Shown here: in pieces, positions 1 through 10,089 of the stretch
Position numbering within the stretch: the stretch's first letter is position 1
How the letters are laid out: each line of letters begins with the position of its first letter
DNA from: Oleispirillum naphthae
GTDB lineage: Bacteria; Pseudomonadota; Alphaproteobacteria; Rhodospirillales; Rhodospirillaceae
Reading direction: 5' to 3'
Length of the DNA: 64,000 nucleotides
NCBI GenBank assembly: GCA_027864655.1
Contig: JAQAZG010000008.1
Span: 1 to 64,000, forward strand
Program-made: the position numbers and the translations under genes
The notes under the pieces: model-generated
Database searches by the model: none
What the model saw: the letters and a program-made list of their open reading frames with translations, nothing else
Told to the model about the DNA's origin: nothing

Positions 1-73
1 CACCGCGCTCGGCTTCGCCTGCCCCGCCCCGGCGCAAGGCGCGGACACCACGACCGCCCGGCTCAAGCTCTGA
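1..73 (+). CDS. C-terminal end of an unidentified protein (5' truncated by the window)
   Basis: The frame that starts at base 2 is open and ends in TGA at 71-73. It gives a 23-residue tail with alternating small and charged residues (ending TTTARLKL). A rho-independent terminator follows 23 bases later, which supports a real gene end here. The tail matches no family I recognise, so no function is given. Confidence 0.4.
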   Translation, partial: TALGFACPAPAQGADTTTARLKL

Positions 74-96
74 GCCGTTTTCTTCCCAAACATGCA

Positions 97-128
97 AAAA
101 CACCCTCGCCATGCGGCGGGGGTGTTTT
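97..128 (+). terminator. Rho-independent terminator of the truncated first gene
   Basis: An inverted repeat pairs AAAACACCC-CGCC with GGCG-GGGTGTTTT around a short ATGC loop and is followed by a T-rich stretch. It is nearly symmetric, so it could also stop leftward transcription coming out of the tRNA-Leu gene. Confidence 0.75.
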
Positions 129-297
129 GTTGTCTTTTCTGAATGGCCCCCTGGAACGGTAGACGCCCTGGCGGGTCAAGAGTTTTCGGTGAAATGCCGC
201 CGTGTTCCATCCGTGCCCGTTTACGCCTGCAACCTGGGGCGTTCCGGCAAAAACAAGAGGCAGCCCAAAGCCGCCCTGTAACGTATCGATATGGGAA

Positions 298-384
298 TGG
301 TGCCCCCGGGGAGACTCGAACTCCCACGTCCGCAAGGACAACAGATTTTGAGTCTGCCGCGTCTACCGGTTCCGCCACAGGGGC
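298..384 (-). tRNA. tRNA-Leu (anticodon CAA)
   Basis: The minus strand folds as a class II tRNA of 87 nt including an encoded CCA. The acceptor arm is GCCCCTG paired with CGGGGGC and followed by ACCA. The anticodon stem GCAGA/TCTGT encloses the loop CTCAAAA, giving anticodon CAA for UUG codons. A long variable arm and a T loop with GTTCGAGTC are present. Confidence 0.95.
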
Positions 385-420
385 GCGGATACGGGAGAAA
401 GAATCTCCCGAAGACCGCCG

Positions 421-448
421 ACTATACGGGGCGGACGCGGCGCGTCAA
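421..448 (-). promoter_or_regulatory. Promoter of tRNA-Leu
   Basis: On the minus strand a -35 box TTGACG (443-448) is followed after 16 bases by a -10 box TATAGT (421-426). The -10 box lies 37 bases before the mature tRNA 5' end, leaving a short processed leader that contains the small hairpin GGGAGA-TTCT-TTCTCCC. Confidence 0.6.
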
Positions 449-462
449 GTCCCAAGCGGCAA

Positions 463-488
463 GCGGGCGGCCCAAGGGGGCCGCCCGC
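463..488 (-). terminator. Terminator hairpin after the acetate permease gene
   Basis: A perfect 11-bp GC stem (GCGGGCGGCCC / GGGCCGCCCGC) with an AAGG loop sits 25 bases after the permease stop codon and just upstream of the tRNA-Leu promoter. The following T tract is weak, so efficiency is uncertain. Confidence 0.55.
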
Positions 489-513
489 CGCATGTGTCGC
501 AGGCTTTTGCGCC

Positions 514-1164
514 TTATGCGGCCTTGAGGGTCGCCGGACGCGGCGCCGGAGCCTTGTTGAGCGGCCACACGACCTTGCCGTGCACCTCGTTCATCACCTG
601 CGCGAGGCCGGTGTACATCGCGGCGAGCGCGGTGGCCATGCCTTCCCAGCCGGCGAGACGGTGGAAGACGTGGGAGATTTCGCTGCCGTGCGTGGCGTTG
701 CCGAGGATGAGCAGGACGAACAGCACGACGAGCAGGCCGAAGGTGACCTGCAGCGCGGTGTTGAGGCGGAAGGTCGCGACGAACAGCACGGTCGAGAAGA
801 CGCCCCAGATGCCGAGGAAGAAGGCCATCGAGGTGGCGCTCGCCGGGGTGACGCCGGAGACCATCTTCGGCAGCAGCACCAGGGTGCAGAGCGAAATCCA
901 GAAGCAGCCGAAGGAGGTGAAGGCGACGGTGCCGAAGGTGGCGCCCTTCTTCCACTCCATCCAGCCGACGAACAGCTGGGCGAGGCCGCCGTAGAACAGG
1001 CCCATGCCGAGGATCATCGCGTCGAGCGCGAAGAAGCCGGCGTTATGGGCGTTCAACAGGAAGGTGGTGAGGCCAAACGCGCACAGGCCCAAGGGCGCGG
1101 GATTGGCGGTGGTATCGGCGATGACGGTCTTGGGAGCCGACGGATCGATAGCAGGTCCACTCAT
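514..1164 (-). CDS. satP: Acetate/succinate permease of the GPR1/FUN34/YaaH family
   Basis: The 216-residue product belongs to the AceTr family of small acetate (and succinate) channels or symporters in the inner membrane. It carries the family signature NPAPLGL near residue 22, followed by about six hydrophobic helices that begin with a segment ending in FLLNAHNAGFF. Length is normal for the family (about 190-220). The ATG start is preceded by GGAGAG at good spacing. Its upstream region of 580 bases contains two clean inverted repeats that could be operators. The next gene upstream, on the same strand, is another carboxylate-type carrier, so both may serve use of short organic acids. Family is clear; the exact substrate is inferred. 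Confidence 0.88.
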   Translation of the reverse strand: MSGPAIDPSAPKTVIADTTANPAPLGLCAFGLTTFLLNAHNAGFFALDAMILGMGLFYGGLAQLFVGWMEWKKGATFGTVAFTSFGCFWISLCTLVLLPKMVSGVTPASATSMAFFLGIWGVFSTVLFVATFRLNTALQVTFGLLVVLFVLLILGNATHGSEISHVFHRLAGWEGMATALAAMYTGLAQVMNEVHGKVVWPLNKAPAPRPATLKAA

Positions 1165-1325
1165 TGGGTTCTCTCCAGCTTGCGCATCCGGAGCAGGCCC
1201 TCCCGGCCATTCCGGACGATCGTTTCGTTGGTGTCAGAGCCCGGCACGGTTCCCCCCAGAGCAGGCGATTCGGTACGCGTCATCCCTTCGGGCAAACTTG
1301 AACGGCTCCAAGTTCATCGCGAAAG

Positions 1326-1390
1326 GATTATTCGATAATCGAACAGCCCGTGGCGTATCCTTGCTAAGAATGGTTCTAAATGTAGAACCA
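1326..1390 (-). promoter_or_regulatory. Two inverted repeats upstream of the acetate permease gene
   Basis: The 581-base gap before satP holds two AT-rich dyads in otherwise GC-rich DNA: GATTAT-TCG-ATAATC at 1326-1340 and TGGTTCTA-AATG-TAGAACCA at 1371-1390. They lie 160-230 bases before the start codon, where a promoter and operator would be expected. No regulator can be named from them. Between the dyads and the next gene (1391-1745) I see only a long GC hairpin. Confidence 0.4.
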
Positions 1391-1590
1391 GCCTCCCCCC
1401 AAGGATGTCCCAATCGGGTACGGCTCCAGCTCGTGGGGCGGATGATATCGACTGGCCGCGCGAAATCAATCCCTCAAAATCGCAAGGGGCTTGCGCGCGG
1501 CGCTTCGCGGCGGGCGCGGCGGGGCGGGGTGTTCGCTCTGCGCACCCGGATTTCCGCAAAAATCCTGTGGAAATCATGGAACTGTCATGT

Positions 1591-1618
1591 GCCGCGCCGC
1601 CTTCGGGGGCGGCGCGGC
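1591..1618 (-). terminator. GC-rich hairpin downstream of the OFA carrier gene
   Basis: GCCGCGCCGCC pairs with GGCGGCGCGGC over a TTCGGG loop (11 bp). It lies 128 bases beyond the stop of the leftward MFS gene. There is no T tract on either side, so it may be a rho-dependent or purely structural stop rather than a classical terminator. Confidence 0.3.
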
Positions 1619-1745
1619 GGCGCGGAGCGGGGGCGCCGCCGCGGGTGCGGTTTCGCCGCGCGCGCGGACGGTGAAACCCATCCGGTGGGGGCGCATCCGC
1701 CCGCACTCCGCCGAATCGGGCGGCGCGCGGGCGGCGCGGGCGGGG

Positions 1746-2966
1746 TCATTCCGCCGGTTCGGCGACCAGGCTGAGGCGCGGCCCGGCGGCCGGGGCCTTG
1801 ACCAGCAGGCCGAGCCCCGCGGCGGCGAAGCAGAGCACGGAGCAGACCGCGAACGCCGCGCCGTAGCCGCCGGTGACGTCGAGCAGGTAGCCCGCGGCGA
1901 GAGGCCCGGTCACCCCGGCGACGCCCCAGGCGGTGAACAGGATGGCGTAGTTGAAGCCCATGTTGCGGGTGCCGTAGAAGTCGCCGACCGCCGAGGGATA
2001 GACCGCCAGCATCGCGCCGTAGGAGAAGGTGATGACCATCGAGCCCCCGAGGATGGCGGCGAAGCTGTCGAAGCTGGAAAACAGCGCCAGCGTCGCGCCC
2101 TGCAACAGGTAGAGGATCGCCATGGTGCGGCCGCGGCCGATGCGGTCGGAGACATAGCCCGAGATCGGGCGGCCGAGCGCGTTGGAGATGGCGATCATCG
2201 CCACCAGGGCGACGCCGAAGTCGGCGCCGGTCTGTAGCCTGGCGATCTTGGCGAGGTGGCCGATCAGCATCAGGCCGGTCATCGACCCGGCGAGGAACAT
2301 CAGCCACAGCAGGGCGAACTGCGGCGTCTTCAGCATTTCGCGCCAGGCGTAGTCGATGCCGGAGGCGGTGCGCGCCGCGGCCGTGGCGGCTGCCGGGGCG
2401 CGCGGCACCGAGAGCAGCTGCGCGAACGCCACGATCGCCAGGCCGAAGGCGACGCCGAGAATCTTGAAGGTGGCGAACATGCCGTAGGAGGCCATCAGGA
2501 ACTTGGTCAAGGGCGCGATGTAGAGCGAGGCGAGGCCGAAGCCGGTGACCACGATGCCCGCGATCAGGCCCTTCTGCTCCGGGCGGAACCACTTCACCGC
2601 GGCGGGCGTGGTGGCGGAATAGCCCATGCCGATGCCCGCGCCGGTGAGCACGCCGAAGCACAGGATGACGCCGGTCAGCGTCGGGAAGATGCTGGAAAGC
2701 ACCAGGCCCGCGCCGGTGAGTACGCCGCCCGCGGTGGCGACGATGCGCGGCCCGAAGGCGTCCTGAAGCCGCCCGCCGAGCAGCATGATCACCGCGAACA
2801 TCGCGATCGCCACGGTGTAGGGCAGCGAGGCCTGCACCGCGGTCCAGTGGTAGGCGCCGCTCAGGTTCGCGGCGAAAATGCTCCAGGCGTAGAGCACGCC
2901 GAACATCAGGTTGATGCACAGTCCGGCGAGGACGACGATCCATCCCCGGTTAAACCCTTGCGACAT
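1746..2966 (-). CDS. MFS transporter of the oxalate/formate antiporter (OFA) family
   Basis: The 406-residue product has twelve hydrophobic segments and starts with the typical OFA opening (RGWIVVLAGLCINLMFGVLYAWSIF, read here in two parts: RGWIVVLAGLC then INLMFGVLYAWSIF). Between helices 2 and 3 the MFS loop reads GGRLQDAFGPR. The family exchanges or co-transports small monocarboxylates and dicarboxylates such as oxalate, formate or lactate. It lies upstream of satP on the same strand but is separated by 581 bases, so it is probably a separate transcript. Start ATG has AAGGAGGGG just upstream. The substrate cannot be read from the sequence. Confidence 0.8.
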   Translation of the reverse strand: MSQGFNRGWIVVLAGLCINLMFGVLYAWSIFAANLSGAYHWTAVQASLPYTVAIAMFAVIMLLGGRLQDAFGPRIVATAGGVLTGAGLVLSSIFPTLTGVILCFGVLTGAGIGMGYSATTPAAVKWFRPEQKGLIAGIVVTGFGLASLYIAPLTKFLMASYGMFATFKILGVAFGLAIVAFAQLLSVPRAPAAATAAARTASGIDYAWREMLKTPQFALLWLMFLAGSMTGLMLIGHLAKIARLQTGADFGVALVAMIAISNALGRPISGYVSDRIGRGRTMAILYLLQGATLALFSSFDSFAAILGGSMVITFSYGAMLAVYPSAVGDFYGTRNMGFNYAILFTAWGVAGVTGPLAAGYLLDVTGGYGAAFAVCSVLCFAAAGLGLLVKAPAAGPRLSLVAEPAE

Positions 2967-3346
2967 GGGTTCCCCTCCTTCGCGTCGTGGTTATGGGCTG
3001 GGGCGCACGGGTTTCCGTCGCCGCTCGTAATATTGTTTCAGTGCCGTGAGTATTCCCGGCACGTTTCATTTGTTTCGGCTAAGGTGTTCCCCAATCCCCG
3101 TGCAAGCTCCCCAGTGCCGCGCAGTGTGCATACGGATAACCATAAGATCAATGTGGAATCGTGCGAATCGGTACATAACGAATTGTTTCAATTATTATAG
3201 GCAAGATGATTTTTCATTTATCGCCATCCGCGCCGCGCCCGCCCGAAAGGGTCGGTCCGCCGCGCGATTTTTGCCCGCGCCGCGCCGCATTTTGCCGTAT
3301 AATCGGGGAGTAGAGGCAAAAGACCGGACGCACGAGGGAGGTTGCG
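2967..3346. promoter_or_regulatory. Divergent promoter region between the OFA carrier and the TerB gene
   Basis: This 380-base gap is clearly AT-richer than its surroundings between 3030 and 3230 and contains no convincing gene. The motif TTGTTTC occurs at about 3036, 3070 and 3184, the last inside a dyad AATTG-TTT-CAATT (3181-3193). A TATAAT at 3298-3303 lies 44 bases before the TerB start and is a good -10 box, though no matching -35 at standard spacing is obvious. Confidence 0.4.
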
Positions 3347-3751
3347 ATGATCACCCACCACGCGGCGCTGATCTACACCATGGTGCTGGTTTCCGCTTCG
3401 GACCGTCAGATGACCGACGCGGAGCTCAAGGTGATGGGCACCAGCGTCAAAAGCCTGCCGGTTTTCCGCGGCTTCGACAGCGCCGGACTGACCAGGATCG
3501 CCGAGGATTGCGCCGCCCTTCTCGACCAGGAGGAAGGCCTCGCGCGCGCGCTCGACCTGATCCGCGCCGCCCTGCCGGTGAAGCTGCGCGAGACCGCCTA
3601 CGCGCTCGCCTGCGATGTCGCGGTGGCCGACGGGCATGTCGAGCAGGAGGAACTGCGCATGCTGGAACTGGTGCGCCACCGCCTCGACGTGGACCGCCTC
3701 ACCGCCGCGGCGATCGAGCGCGGCGCCAAGGCGCGCGCCGTCGCCGCCTGA
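3347..3751 (+). CDS. TerB-family (tellurite resistance TerB-like) protein
   Basis: A 134-residue all-helical protein of the TerB domain family. The family hallmark of acidic helices is visible in two places: SDRQMTDAELKVM near residues 18-30 and CDVAVADGHVEQEEL near residues 86-100, both of the D-G-x-x-x-x-E-E type thought to bind a metal ion. GGGAGG precedes the ATG by seven bases. It stands alone with a terminator after it; no other ter genes are nearby. Stand-alone TerB domains are common in alphaproteobacteria and are not evidence of tellurite resistance, so the role is unknown. Confidence 0.75.
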   Translation: MITHHAALIYTMVLVSASDRQMTDAELKVMGTSVKSLPVFRGFDSAGLTRIAEDCAALLDQEEGLARALDLIRAALPVKLRETAYALACDVAVADGHVEQEELRMLELVRHRLDVDRLTAAAIERGAKARAVAA

Positions 3752-3768
3752 CTCCCTCTTGCCGCACG

Positions 3769-3805
3769 AAAAAAACCCGGCCCCCGCGAGGGGGCCGGGC
3801 CTTTT
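3769..3805. terminator. Bidirectional terminator between terB-like gene and groL
   Basis: A perfect 10-bp stem (CCCGGCCCCC / GGGGGCCGGG, loop GCGA) has seven A residues on its left and a CCTTTT run on its right. It can therefore end transcription from both convergent genes. Confidence 0.85.
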
Positions 3806-3833
3806 GCCGGGTTGGGGCAGAGGGAGACCGGGC

Positions 3834-5507
<1,674 letters not shown>

Positions 5508-5551
5508 TTAGTCTGTGAACGGATACCGGCCTGGGAACAGCCTGCCCGGGA

Positions 5552-5839
5552 TCAGCCCAGGATGCCCAGGATGTCCGATTCCTTCATGATCAGGACGTCC
5601 TCGTCGTCGAGCTTGACCTCGGTGCCGGACCACTTGCCGAACAGCACACGATCGCCCGCCTTGACGTCGAGCGGCGTCACCGTGCCGTCCTCGTTGCGAT
5701 GGCCGGAGCCGACCGCCAGGATTTCGCCCTGCATCGGCTTTTCCTTGGCGCTGTCGGGGATGATGATGCCGCCCGCGGTCTTGGTTTCCGCGTCCACGCG
5801 CTTGACCAGAACTCGGTCATGCAACGGCCTGAATTTCAT
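5552..5839 (-). CDS. groS: Co-chaperonin GroES (10 kDa)
   Basis: The 95-residue product begins [16 protein letters not shown] and contains the mobile-loop region [15 protein letters not shown] and the roof motif [15 protein letters not shown], so it is GroES, the heptameric lid of GroEL. A longer reading upstream is possible but passes through the operator; the ATG chosen is preceded by CTGGAGGAAACT, an excellent ribosome binding site, and gives the family's normal length. It is first in the operon with groL. Confidence 0.97.
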   Translation of the reverse strand: MKFRPLHDRVLVKRVDAETKTAGGIIIPDSAKEKPMQGEILAVGSGHRNEDGTVTPLDVKAGDRVLFGKWSGTEVKLDDEDVLIMKESDILGILG

Positions 5840-5912
5840 AGTTTCCTCCAGGTTCCTGACTATCCAAATCCTCCGCCCGTTCCGGCACGGAGGATATGTT
5901 CGGGGGGGTGTT

Positions 5913-5968
5913 TGGCACTCCCCCCGTGCGAGTGCTAACGAGGTAAGCTGGAGGCGCGGGCGAGTCAA
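5913..5968 (-). promoter_or_regulatory. groES promoter with CIRCE operator (HrcA site)
   Basis: The minus strand has a -35 box TTGACT (5963-5968), 16 bases, and a -10-like TTACCT (5941-5946). Directly downstream lies TTAGCACTC, nine bases, GAGTGCCAA (5913-5939), the CIRCE element with a single mismatch in its right arm. CIRCE is bound by the repressor HrcA, so the operon should be derepressed by heat shock. Confidence 0.9.
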
Positions 5969-5971
5969 GGG

Positions 5972-6667
5972 CTAATCGGCGGTATCCTCGGCGGCGCTTT
6001 CCACCGCGCGGCCGCGCCGCAGGTGGTGCAGCAGGTAGACTCCCACCGCGGCGGAGACCACGAAAAGCGCCGCGCCCAGCCCGATGCGGAAGGTGGGGTC
6101 GATGTGCACCCCCGAGCCGATGAGGACGAACACCACGGTCTGCGGCAGGTAGCCCGCAGCCGAGCCGCCGACGAAAGGCACGAAGCGCACCCGCGACACC
6201 CCGGCGATCAGGTTGGTCACCACGTTGCTGCCCACCGGCAGAAAGCGGATGAGCAGGGTGGTGAGGAAGGGGCTGTCGGCGAGGATGGCGTCGAACCTGG
6301 CGATGCGCTTGCCGAAATGGCGCTGCACCAGGGAGCGCCCGAGGAGGCGCGCATAGACGAAGGCGAGCACGCAGCCGAGCGTCGTGGCAAGCAGCGCGAG
6401 CCCGCTGCCGGTGACGAAGCCGAAGGCATAGCCGCCGAGGAAGGCGACCACCTGGCGCGGGAAACCGAGCGCGGTCACCACCGTGCCCATGGCGAGGAAG
6501 ATCAGATCGCCGGTGAGGCCCTTGCCCTTGACCTCCGCATCCACCCAGCCGGTGTTGAGGATGTCGGCGAGCCCCGCGGCCTTCATCGCATAGCCGCAGG
6601 CGACCAGGGTGAGAATGAGGACCAGCCCCTTGAGATAGGGCTTGGCTGCCTTGAGGCGCTCAGTCAT
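5972..6667 (-). CDS. VTT-domain (DedA/TVP38-like) membrane protein
   Basis: The 231-residue protein has five to six hydrophobic helices and the VTT (SNARE-associated) core: a glycine-rich segment FPRQVVAFLGGYAFGF near residue 70, the helix-turn R-F-L-P-V-G-S-N near residue 140 and GYLPQTVVFVLIGSG near residue 168. VTT proteins are inner-membrane proteins; relatives act as lipid flippases or influence membrane potential. Its start overlaps the end of the upstream glycosyltransferase gene by eight bases, so the two are probably translated together and may act on the same lipid-linked sugar. The specific job is inferred. Confidence 0.8.
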   Translation of the reverse strand: MTERLKAAKPYLKGLVLILTLVACGYAMKAAGLADILNTGWVDAEVKGKGLTGDLIFLAMGTVVTALGFPRQVVAFLGGYAFGFVTGSGLALLATTLGCVLAFVYARLLGRSLVQRHFGKRIARFDAILADSPFLTTLLIRFLPVGSNVVTNLIAGVSRVRFVPFVGGSAAGYLPQTVVFVLIGSGVHIDPTFRIGLGAALFVVSAAVGVYLLHHLRRGRAVESAAEDTAD

Positions 6668-7403
6668 CGCCGCCGTCGATTTCGGGCGGCGAGGACCGCT
6701 TGATCAGCCACATCACCCCCAGGAGGTCGGTGATGCCCACCAGCGCGCGGTCGAGGGTGCCGTATTTCGAGACGCCGCGCTCGCGCGGGCGGTGGTTCAC
6801 CGGCACCGAGACCACCGCGCCGCCGGCGCGCAGAAACAGCGCGGGCAGGTAGCGGTGCATGTGGTCGAAGCGCGGCAGGTCGAGAAAGGCGTCGCGGGCG
6901 AACAGCTTCAGCCCGCAGCCGGTGTCCGGCGTGTCGTCGTGCAGAAGCGCGCGGCGCAGCGCGTTGGCGAATTTCGAGGTGTAGCGCTTCACCGCGCTGT
7001 CCCGGCGCTTGTGGCGATGGCCCGCCACCAGGAAGAGTGCGGGGTCGGCCGCGGCGCGCAGGGTCGCGAGCATCGCGGGAATGTCCGCCGGGTCGTTCTG
7101 GCCGTCGCCGTCCAGCGTGGCGATGAAGCGGGCGCGCGCCGCCTTGATGCCGGTGGCGACCGCCTGGCTCTGGCCGCAGCTCTCGCGGTGGCGGACGCTG
7201 CGCAGGCGCGGAAACTTTTCCTTCGCCTCGGCGAGCTTCTGCGGCGTGCGGTCGTCGGAGCCGTCATCGACGTAGACCACCTCGAATTCGGCGACGCCCT
7301 CGAGCGCGGCGTGAATCTCTTCGATCAGGGGGAGGACGTTGTCCTGCTCGTTCTTCACCGGAACCACCACCGCCAGTTCCGGCACCGCCTCTTTCTTCCG
7401 CAT
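6660..7403 (-). CDS. GT2 glycosyltransferase, dolichol-phosphate-mannose-synthase-like (ArnC/DPM1 type)
   Basis: The product has the GT-A fold of family GT2: the nucleotide-binding start AVVVPVKNEQDN, a YVDDGSDD motif, the metal-binding DGDGQND motif and the C-terminal block VNHRPRERGVSKYG typical of enzymes that load sugars onto polyprenyl phosphate. No transmembrane tail is evident, unlike ArnC. I chose the ATG with GGCGGGGACC in front, which puts the fold eight residues from the start; an upstream ATG at 7448 (13 bases after the LivG stop) adds 15 residues. Overlap with the VTT gene suggests a two-gene unit for glycolipid or envelope sugar transfer. Confidence 0.85.
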   Translation of the reverse strand: MRKKEAVPELAVVVPVKNEQDNVLPLIEEIHAALEGVAEFEVVYVDDGSDDRTPQKLAEAKEKFPRLRSVRHRESCGQSQAVATGIKAARARFIATLDGDGQNDPADIPAMLATLRAAADPALFLVAGHRHKRRDSAVKRYTSKFANALRRALLHDDTPDTGCGLKLFARDAFLDLPRFDHMHRYLPALFLRAGGAVVSVPVNHRPRERGVSKYGTLDRALVGITDLLGVMWLIKRSSPPEIDGGDD

Positions 7404-7461
7404 GGTCCCCGCCATCGTACTGCTGTGCGTCGGGCGCTTTGTTAGCATGGGCGGCAGCGCT

Positions 7462-8229
7462 TCACAACGGCTTCGTCGGCGGCACCGGGGCGGAGCCGAG
7501 GTAGGCGCGGCGCACCAGCGCGTCGCCGCGGATCGCCTCCGGCGCGTCGTCGGCGATCAGGCGTCCGCGGTCGAGCACCAGGATGCGCGTGGCGAAGCCG
7601 AACACCGTGGCCATGTCGTGCTCGGTGAAGAGCACGGTCATTCCCCGCGCGCGGGAGCGCTCGCGCACCATGTCCATGAAGGCGGCGCGTTCGGAAGGGG
7701 CCATCCCGGCGGTGGGTTCGTCCATCAACAGCAGCGCGGGGCCGCGCGCCAGCGCCATCGCCAGTTCCAGGCGCTTCGCATCGCCGTAGGAGAGCGCCCG
7801 CGCCGGGGAGTCCGCCATCTCCGCCAGACCGACCTCGGAAAGCGCCGCCAGCGCCGGTTGCCGCGGCCAGGCGGCAAGCGGGCGGGCGAGCCGCGCCCAA
7901 AACCCCGCGCCGCCCGCGGCGATCGTCAGCAGGTTCTCGATGACGCTCAAGGAGCGGTAGGGGGCCGAGGTCTGGAAGGTGCGGCCGACGCCCCGTTTCG
8001 CCACCGCCTCCGGCGCAAGGCCGAGGATCGCCGCGCCGTCGAGCAGCACCGAGCCGCCGTCGGCAGATAGCGCGCCGCCGAGGATCGAGAACAGGGTGGA
8101 CTTGCCCGCGCCGTTGGGGCCGATCAGCGCCGCGATCTCGCCTTGCGGGATGTCGAAGCCGACTTCGGACAGCACCGGCATGCCGCCGTAGCTCTTGCGC
8201 AGGTCGCGCACCGAGAGATGGGCGGTCAT
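7462..8229 (-). CDS. livG: Branched-chain amino-acid type ABC transporter ATPase (LivG type)
   Basis: The 255-residue ATPase carries Walker A GPNGAGKST near residue 40, the signature-like LSYGDAKRLELA, Walker B ALLLMDEPTAGM and the H-loop segment FTEHDM, which is the LivG rather than LivF form. It energises uptake through the membrane permease encoded just upstream; the start overlaps the permease stop by four bases (ATGA). Importers of this family normally use two different ATPases, LivG and LivF. No LivF-type gene is present in this cluster, where the next gene is a glycosyltransferase. Confidence 0.88.
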   Translation of the reverse strand: MTAHLSVRDLRKSYGGMPVLSEVGFDIPQGEIAALIGPNGAGKSTLFSILGGALSADGGSVLLDGAAILGLAPEAVAKRGVGRTFQTSAPYRSLSVIENLLTIAAGGAGFWARLARPLAAWPRQPALAALSEVGLAEMADSPARALSYGDAKRLELAMALARGPALLLMDEPTAGMAPSERAAFMDMVRERSRARGMTVLFTEHDMATVFGFATRILVLDRGRLIADDAPEAIRGDALVRRAYLGSAPVPPTKPL

Positions 8230-10049
8230 CGCGCGCCTCCCGCCCGCTTCGGCGTCAACAGGCCGCCCGGCGCGGCGCAGGCGAGCAGCAGGATGACGCC
8301 GCCGACGACCATGTGCCAGTGCGGCGTCAGCGTGGAGACCACGGCGACGCCGAGGCTGTAGGCCGCCGCCCCGGCGAGCGGCCCGAGCGGATGGCCGATG
8401 CCGCCGAGCAGCACCATCACCAGGCCGTCGATCGATTGCGGAATGTCGAACAGGGTGGGAAAGGCGCTGCCCTTGAGAAACGCCAGCAGCGCGCCGGAAA
8501 GCCCCGCCCCCGCCCCGGCGATGGCGAAGGCGAGAACCCGCGCGCCGTCCACCGGCAGGGCATCGGCCCGGGCGCGGGCCTCCGCATCCTGCGCGGCGCG
8601 CAGGATGAAGCCGAACGGCGCGCGGTAGAGCCGCGCCACTGCCGCAAGCCACAGCGCCACCAGGGCGAGGGTCAAGAGATACCACCCCATGGGCGTGTCC
8701 AGCGGCGGCTCCGGCCACAGGCCGAGAATGCCGTTGTCGCCGCCGGTGAGCCCCACCCACTGGAAGGCGGCGGCGAACAGAAGCTGCGAGAAGGCGAGAG
8801 TCAGCATGGCGAGATAGACGCCGCGCATCCGCCGCACCAGCGCGCCGAACGCCCCGCCCGCCACCCCGGCGAGCAGCACCCCCGCCGTCATCGCGGGGGC
8901 GAGCGGCAGCCCGGCGGTAAACGCCAGGGCCGCGCCGTAGGCCCCGAGGCCGAGGAACGCCGCATGGCCGAAGGAGATCGCCCCCGCCCAGCCGATGAGA
9001 AGATGCAGCCCCATGGCGAAGGGCACCGCGATCAGCGCCTGGGTGGCGAGGTCGAGCGCGAACGGCGAACCGAGAAACCCGAACGCCAGCAGCGCCGCCG
9101 CGACGCCCGCCGCGGCCAGCGCGGCGCGGCGCGGATACCCCGCCGCGGGCGGCGACGGCAGGGCCAGGGGCCGGTGCGGCTCCTGCTGCGCGGCGCGGCC
9201 GAACAACCCGTGCGGCCGCACCACCAGAACCGCGGCCATGATCAGGAACAGCATCGCGAGCGTGCCCTGCGGCCACACCACGATGCCGAAGGCGGAGACC
9301 TCGGCGACGATCGCCGCGGCGACGAAAGCGCCGGTCAAGCTGCCCATGCCGCCGATCACCACCACCACGAAGGCGGAGACGATCACCTGGGTATCCAGGC
9401 TGTGGTGCAGGGTCTCGCGCGGCAGCTGCAACGCGCCGCCCAAGCCCGCCAGCGCGCACCCCAGCATGAACACCGCGGTGAACAGCAGGTCCTGGCGGAT
9501 GCCCAGCGCCGCCGCCATCTCCCGGTCCTCGGTGGCGGCGCGCACGATGCGGCCGAAACGCGTGCGGTTGAGCACCAGCCACATCGCCCCCAGCACCACC
9601 GGCCCCAGGCAGATCAGGAACAAGTCGTAGGAAGGCAGCCGCCGCCCGAGAATCTCCACCGCGCCGGTCAGCCCCGGCGCGCGCGGGCCGATGATGTCCT
9701 GCGCGCCCCACACCAGGGGCACCACGTCGTGCGCCACCAGCACCAGCCCGAAGGTGGCGAGCAGAGGCAGCAACTCGTGCCCGGCATAGAGCCGCCGCAG
9801 AATCCCCACCTCGATCAGCGCGCCGAGCAGCGCGGTGGCGCAGGCGGCCAACGGCGCGGCCAGCCAGAAGTTTACCCCCAACCGGTCGATCAGGGTCCAC
9901 GCCACATAGGCGCCGACCATGAACACCGTGCCGTGGGCGAAGTTCACCACCCGGCTGACGCCGAAGATCAGCGACAACCCCGCCGCGACCAGGAACAACG
10001 AACTCGCTCCGGCCAAGCCGTTCAAAGCCTGAATGAGAATGAAGTCCAT
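8226..10049 (-). CDS. Fused LivH-LivM ABC permease (branched-chain amino-acid/urea type)
   Basis: One 607-residue chain contains two permease halves. Residues 1 to about 290 resemble LivH (start MDFILIQALNGLAGASS, then GVSRVVNFAHGTVFMVGAY). Residues from about 310 resemble LivM, with the coupling motif GWAGAISFGHAAFLGLGAY. The linker near residue 295 is proline-rich. Normally these are two proteins that form the membrane channel; here they are covalently joined. The chosen ATG starts exactly at the LivH consensus; longer readings run into the repeat element upstream. The gene lies between the binding protein gene and the ATPase gene. Confidence 0.88.
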   Translation of the reverse strand: MDFILIQALNGLAGASSLFLVAAGLSLIFGVSRVVNFAHGTVFMVGAYVAWTLIDRLGVNFWLAAPLAACATALLGALIEVGILRRLYAGHELLPLLATFGLVLVAHDVVPLVWGAQDIIGPRAPGLTGAVEILGRRLPSYDLFLICLGPVVLGAMWLVLNRTRFGRIVRAATEDREMAAALGIRQDLLFTAVFMLGCALAGLGGALQLPRETLHHSLDTQVIVSAFVVVVIGGMGSLTGAFVAAAIVAEVSAFGIVVWPQGTLAMLFLIMAAVLVVRPHGLFGRAAQQEPHRPLALPSPPAAGYPRRAALAAAGVAAALLAFGFLGSPFALDLATQALIAVPFAMGLHLLIGWAGAISFGHAAFLGLGAYGAALAFTAGLPLAPAMTAGVLLAGVAGGAFGALVRRMRGVYLAMLTLAFSQLLFAAAFQWVGLTGGDNGILGLWPEPPLDTPMGWYLLTLALVALWLAAVARLYRAPFGFILRAAQDAEARARADALPVDGARVLAFAIAGAGAGLSGALLAFLKGSAFPTLFDIPQSIDGLVMVLLGGIGHPLGPLAGAAAYSLGVAVVSTLTPHWHMVVGGVILLLACAAPGGLLTPKRAGGAR

Positions 10050-10089
10050 GCCCCGGCCTCTGCTGCCGCGCCAGATTATCCGGATCGGG

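Noticed and set aside
3347..3751. Tellurite resistance function for the TerB-like gene
   Set aside because: The domain is TerB-like but no other ter genes are present, and stand-alone TerB domains are common without that phenotype.
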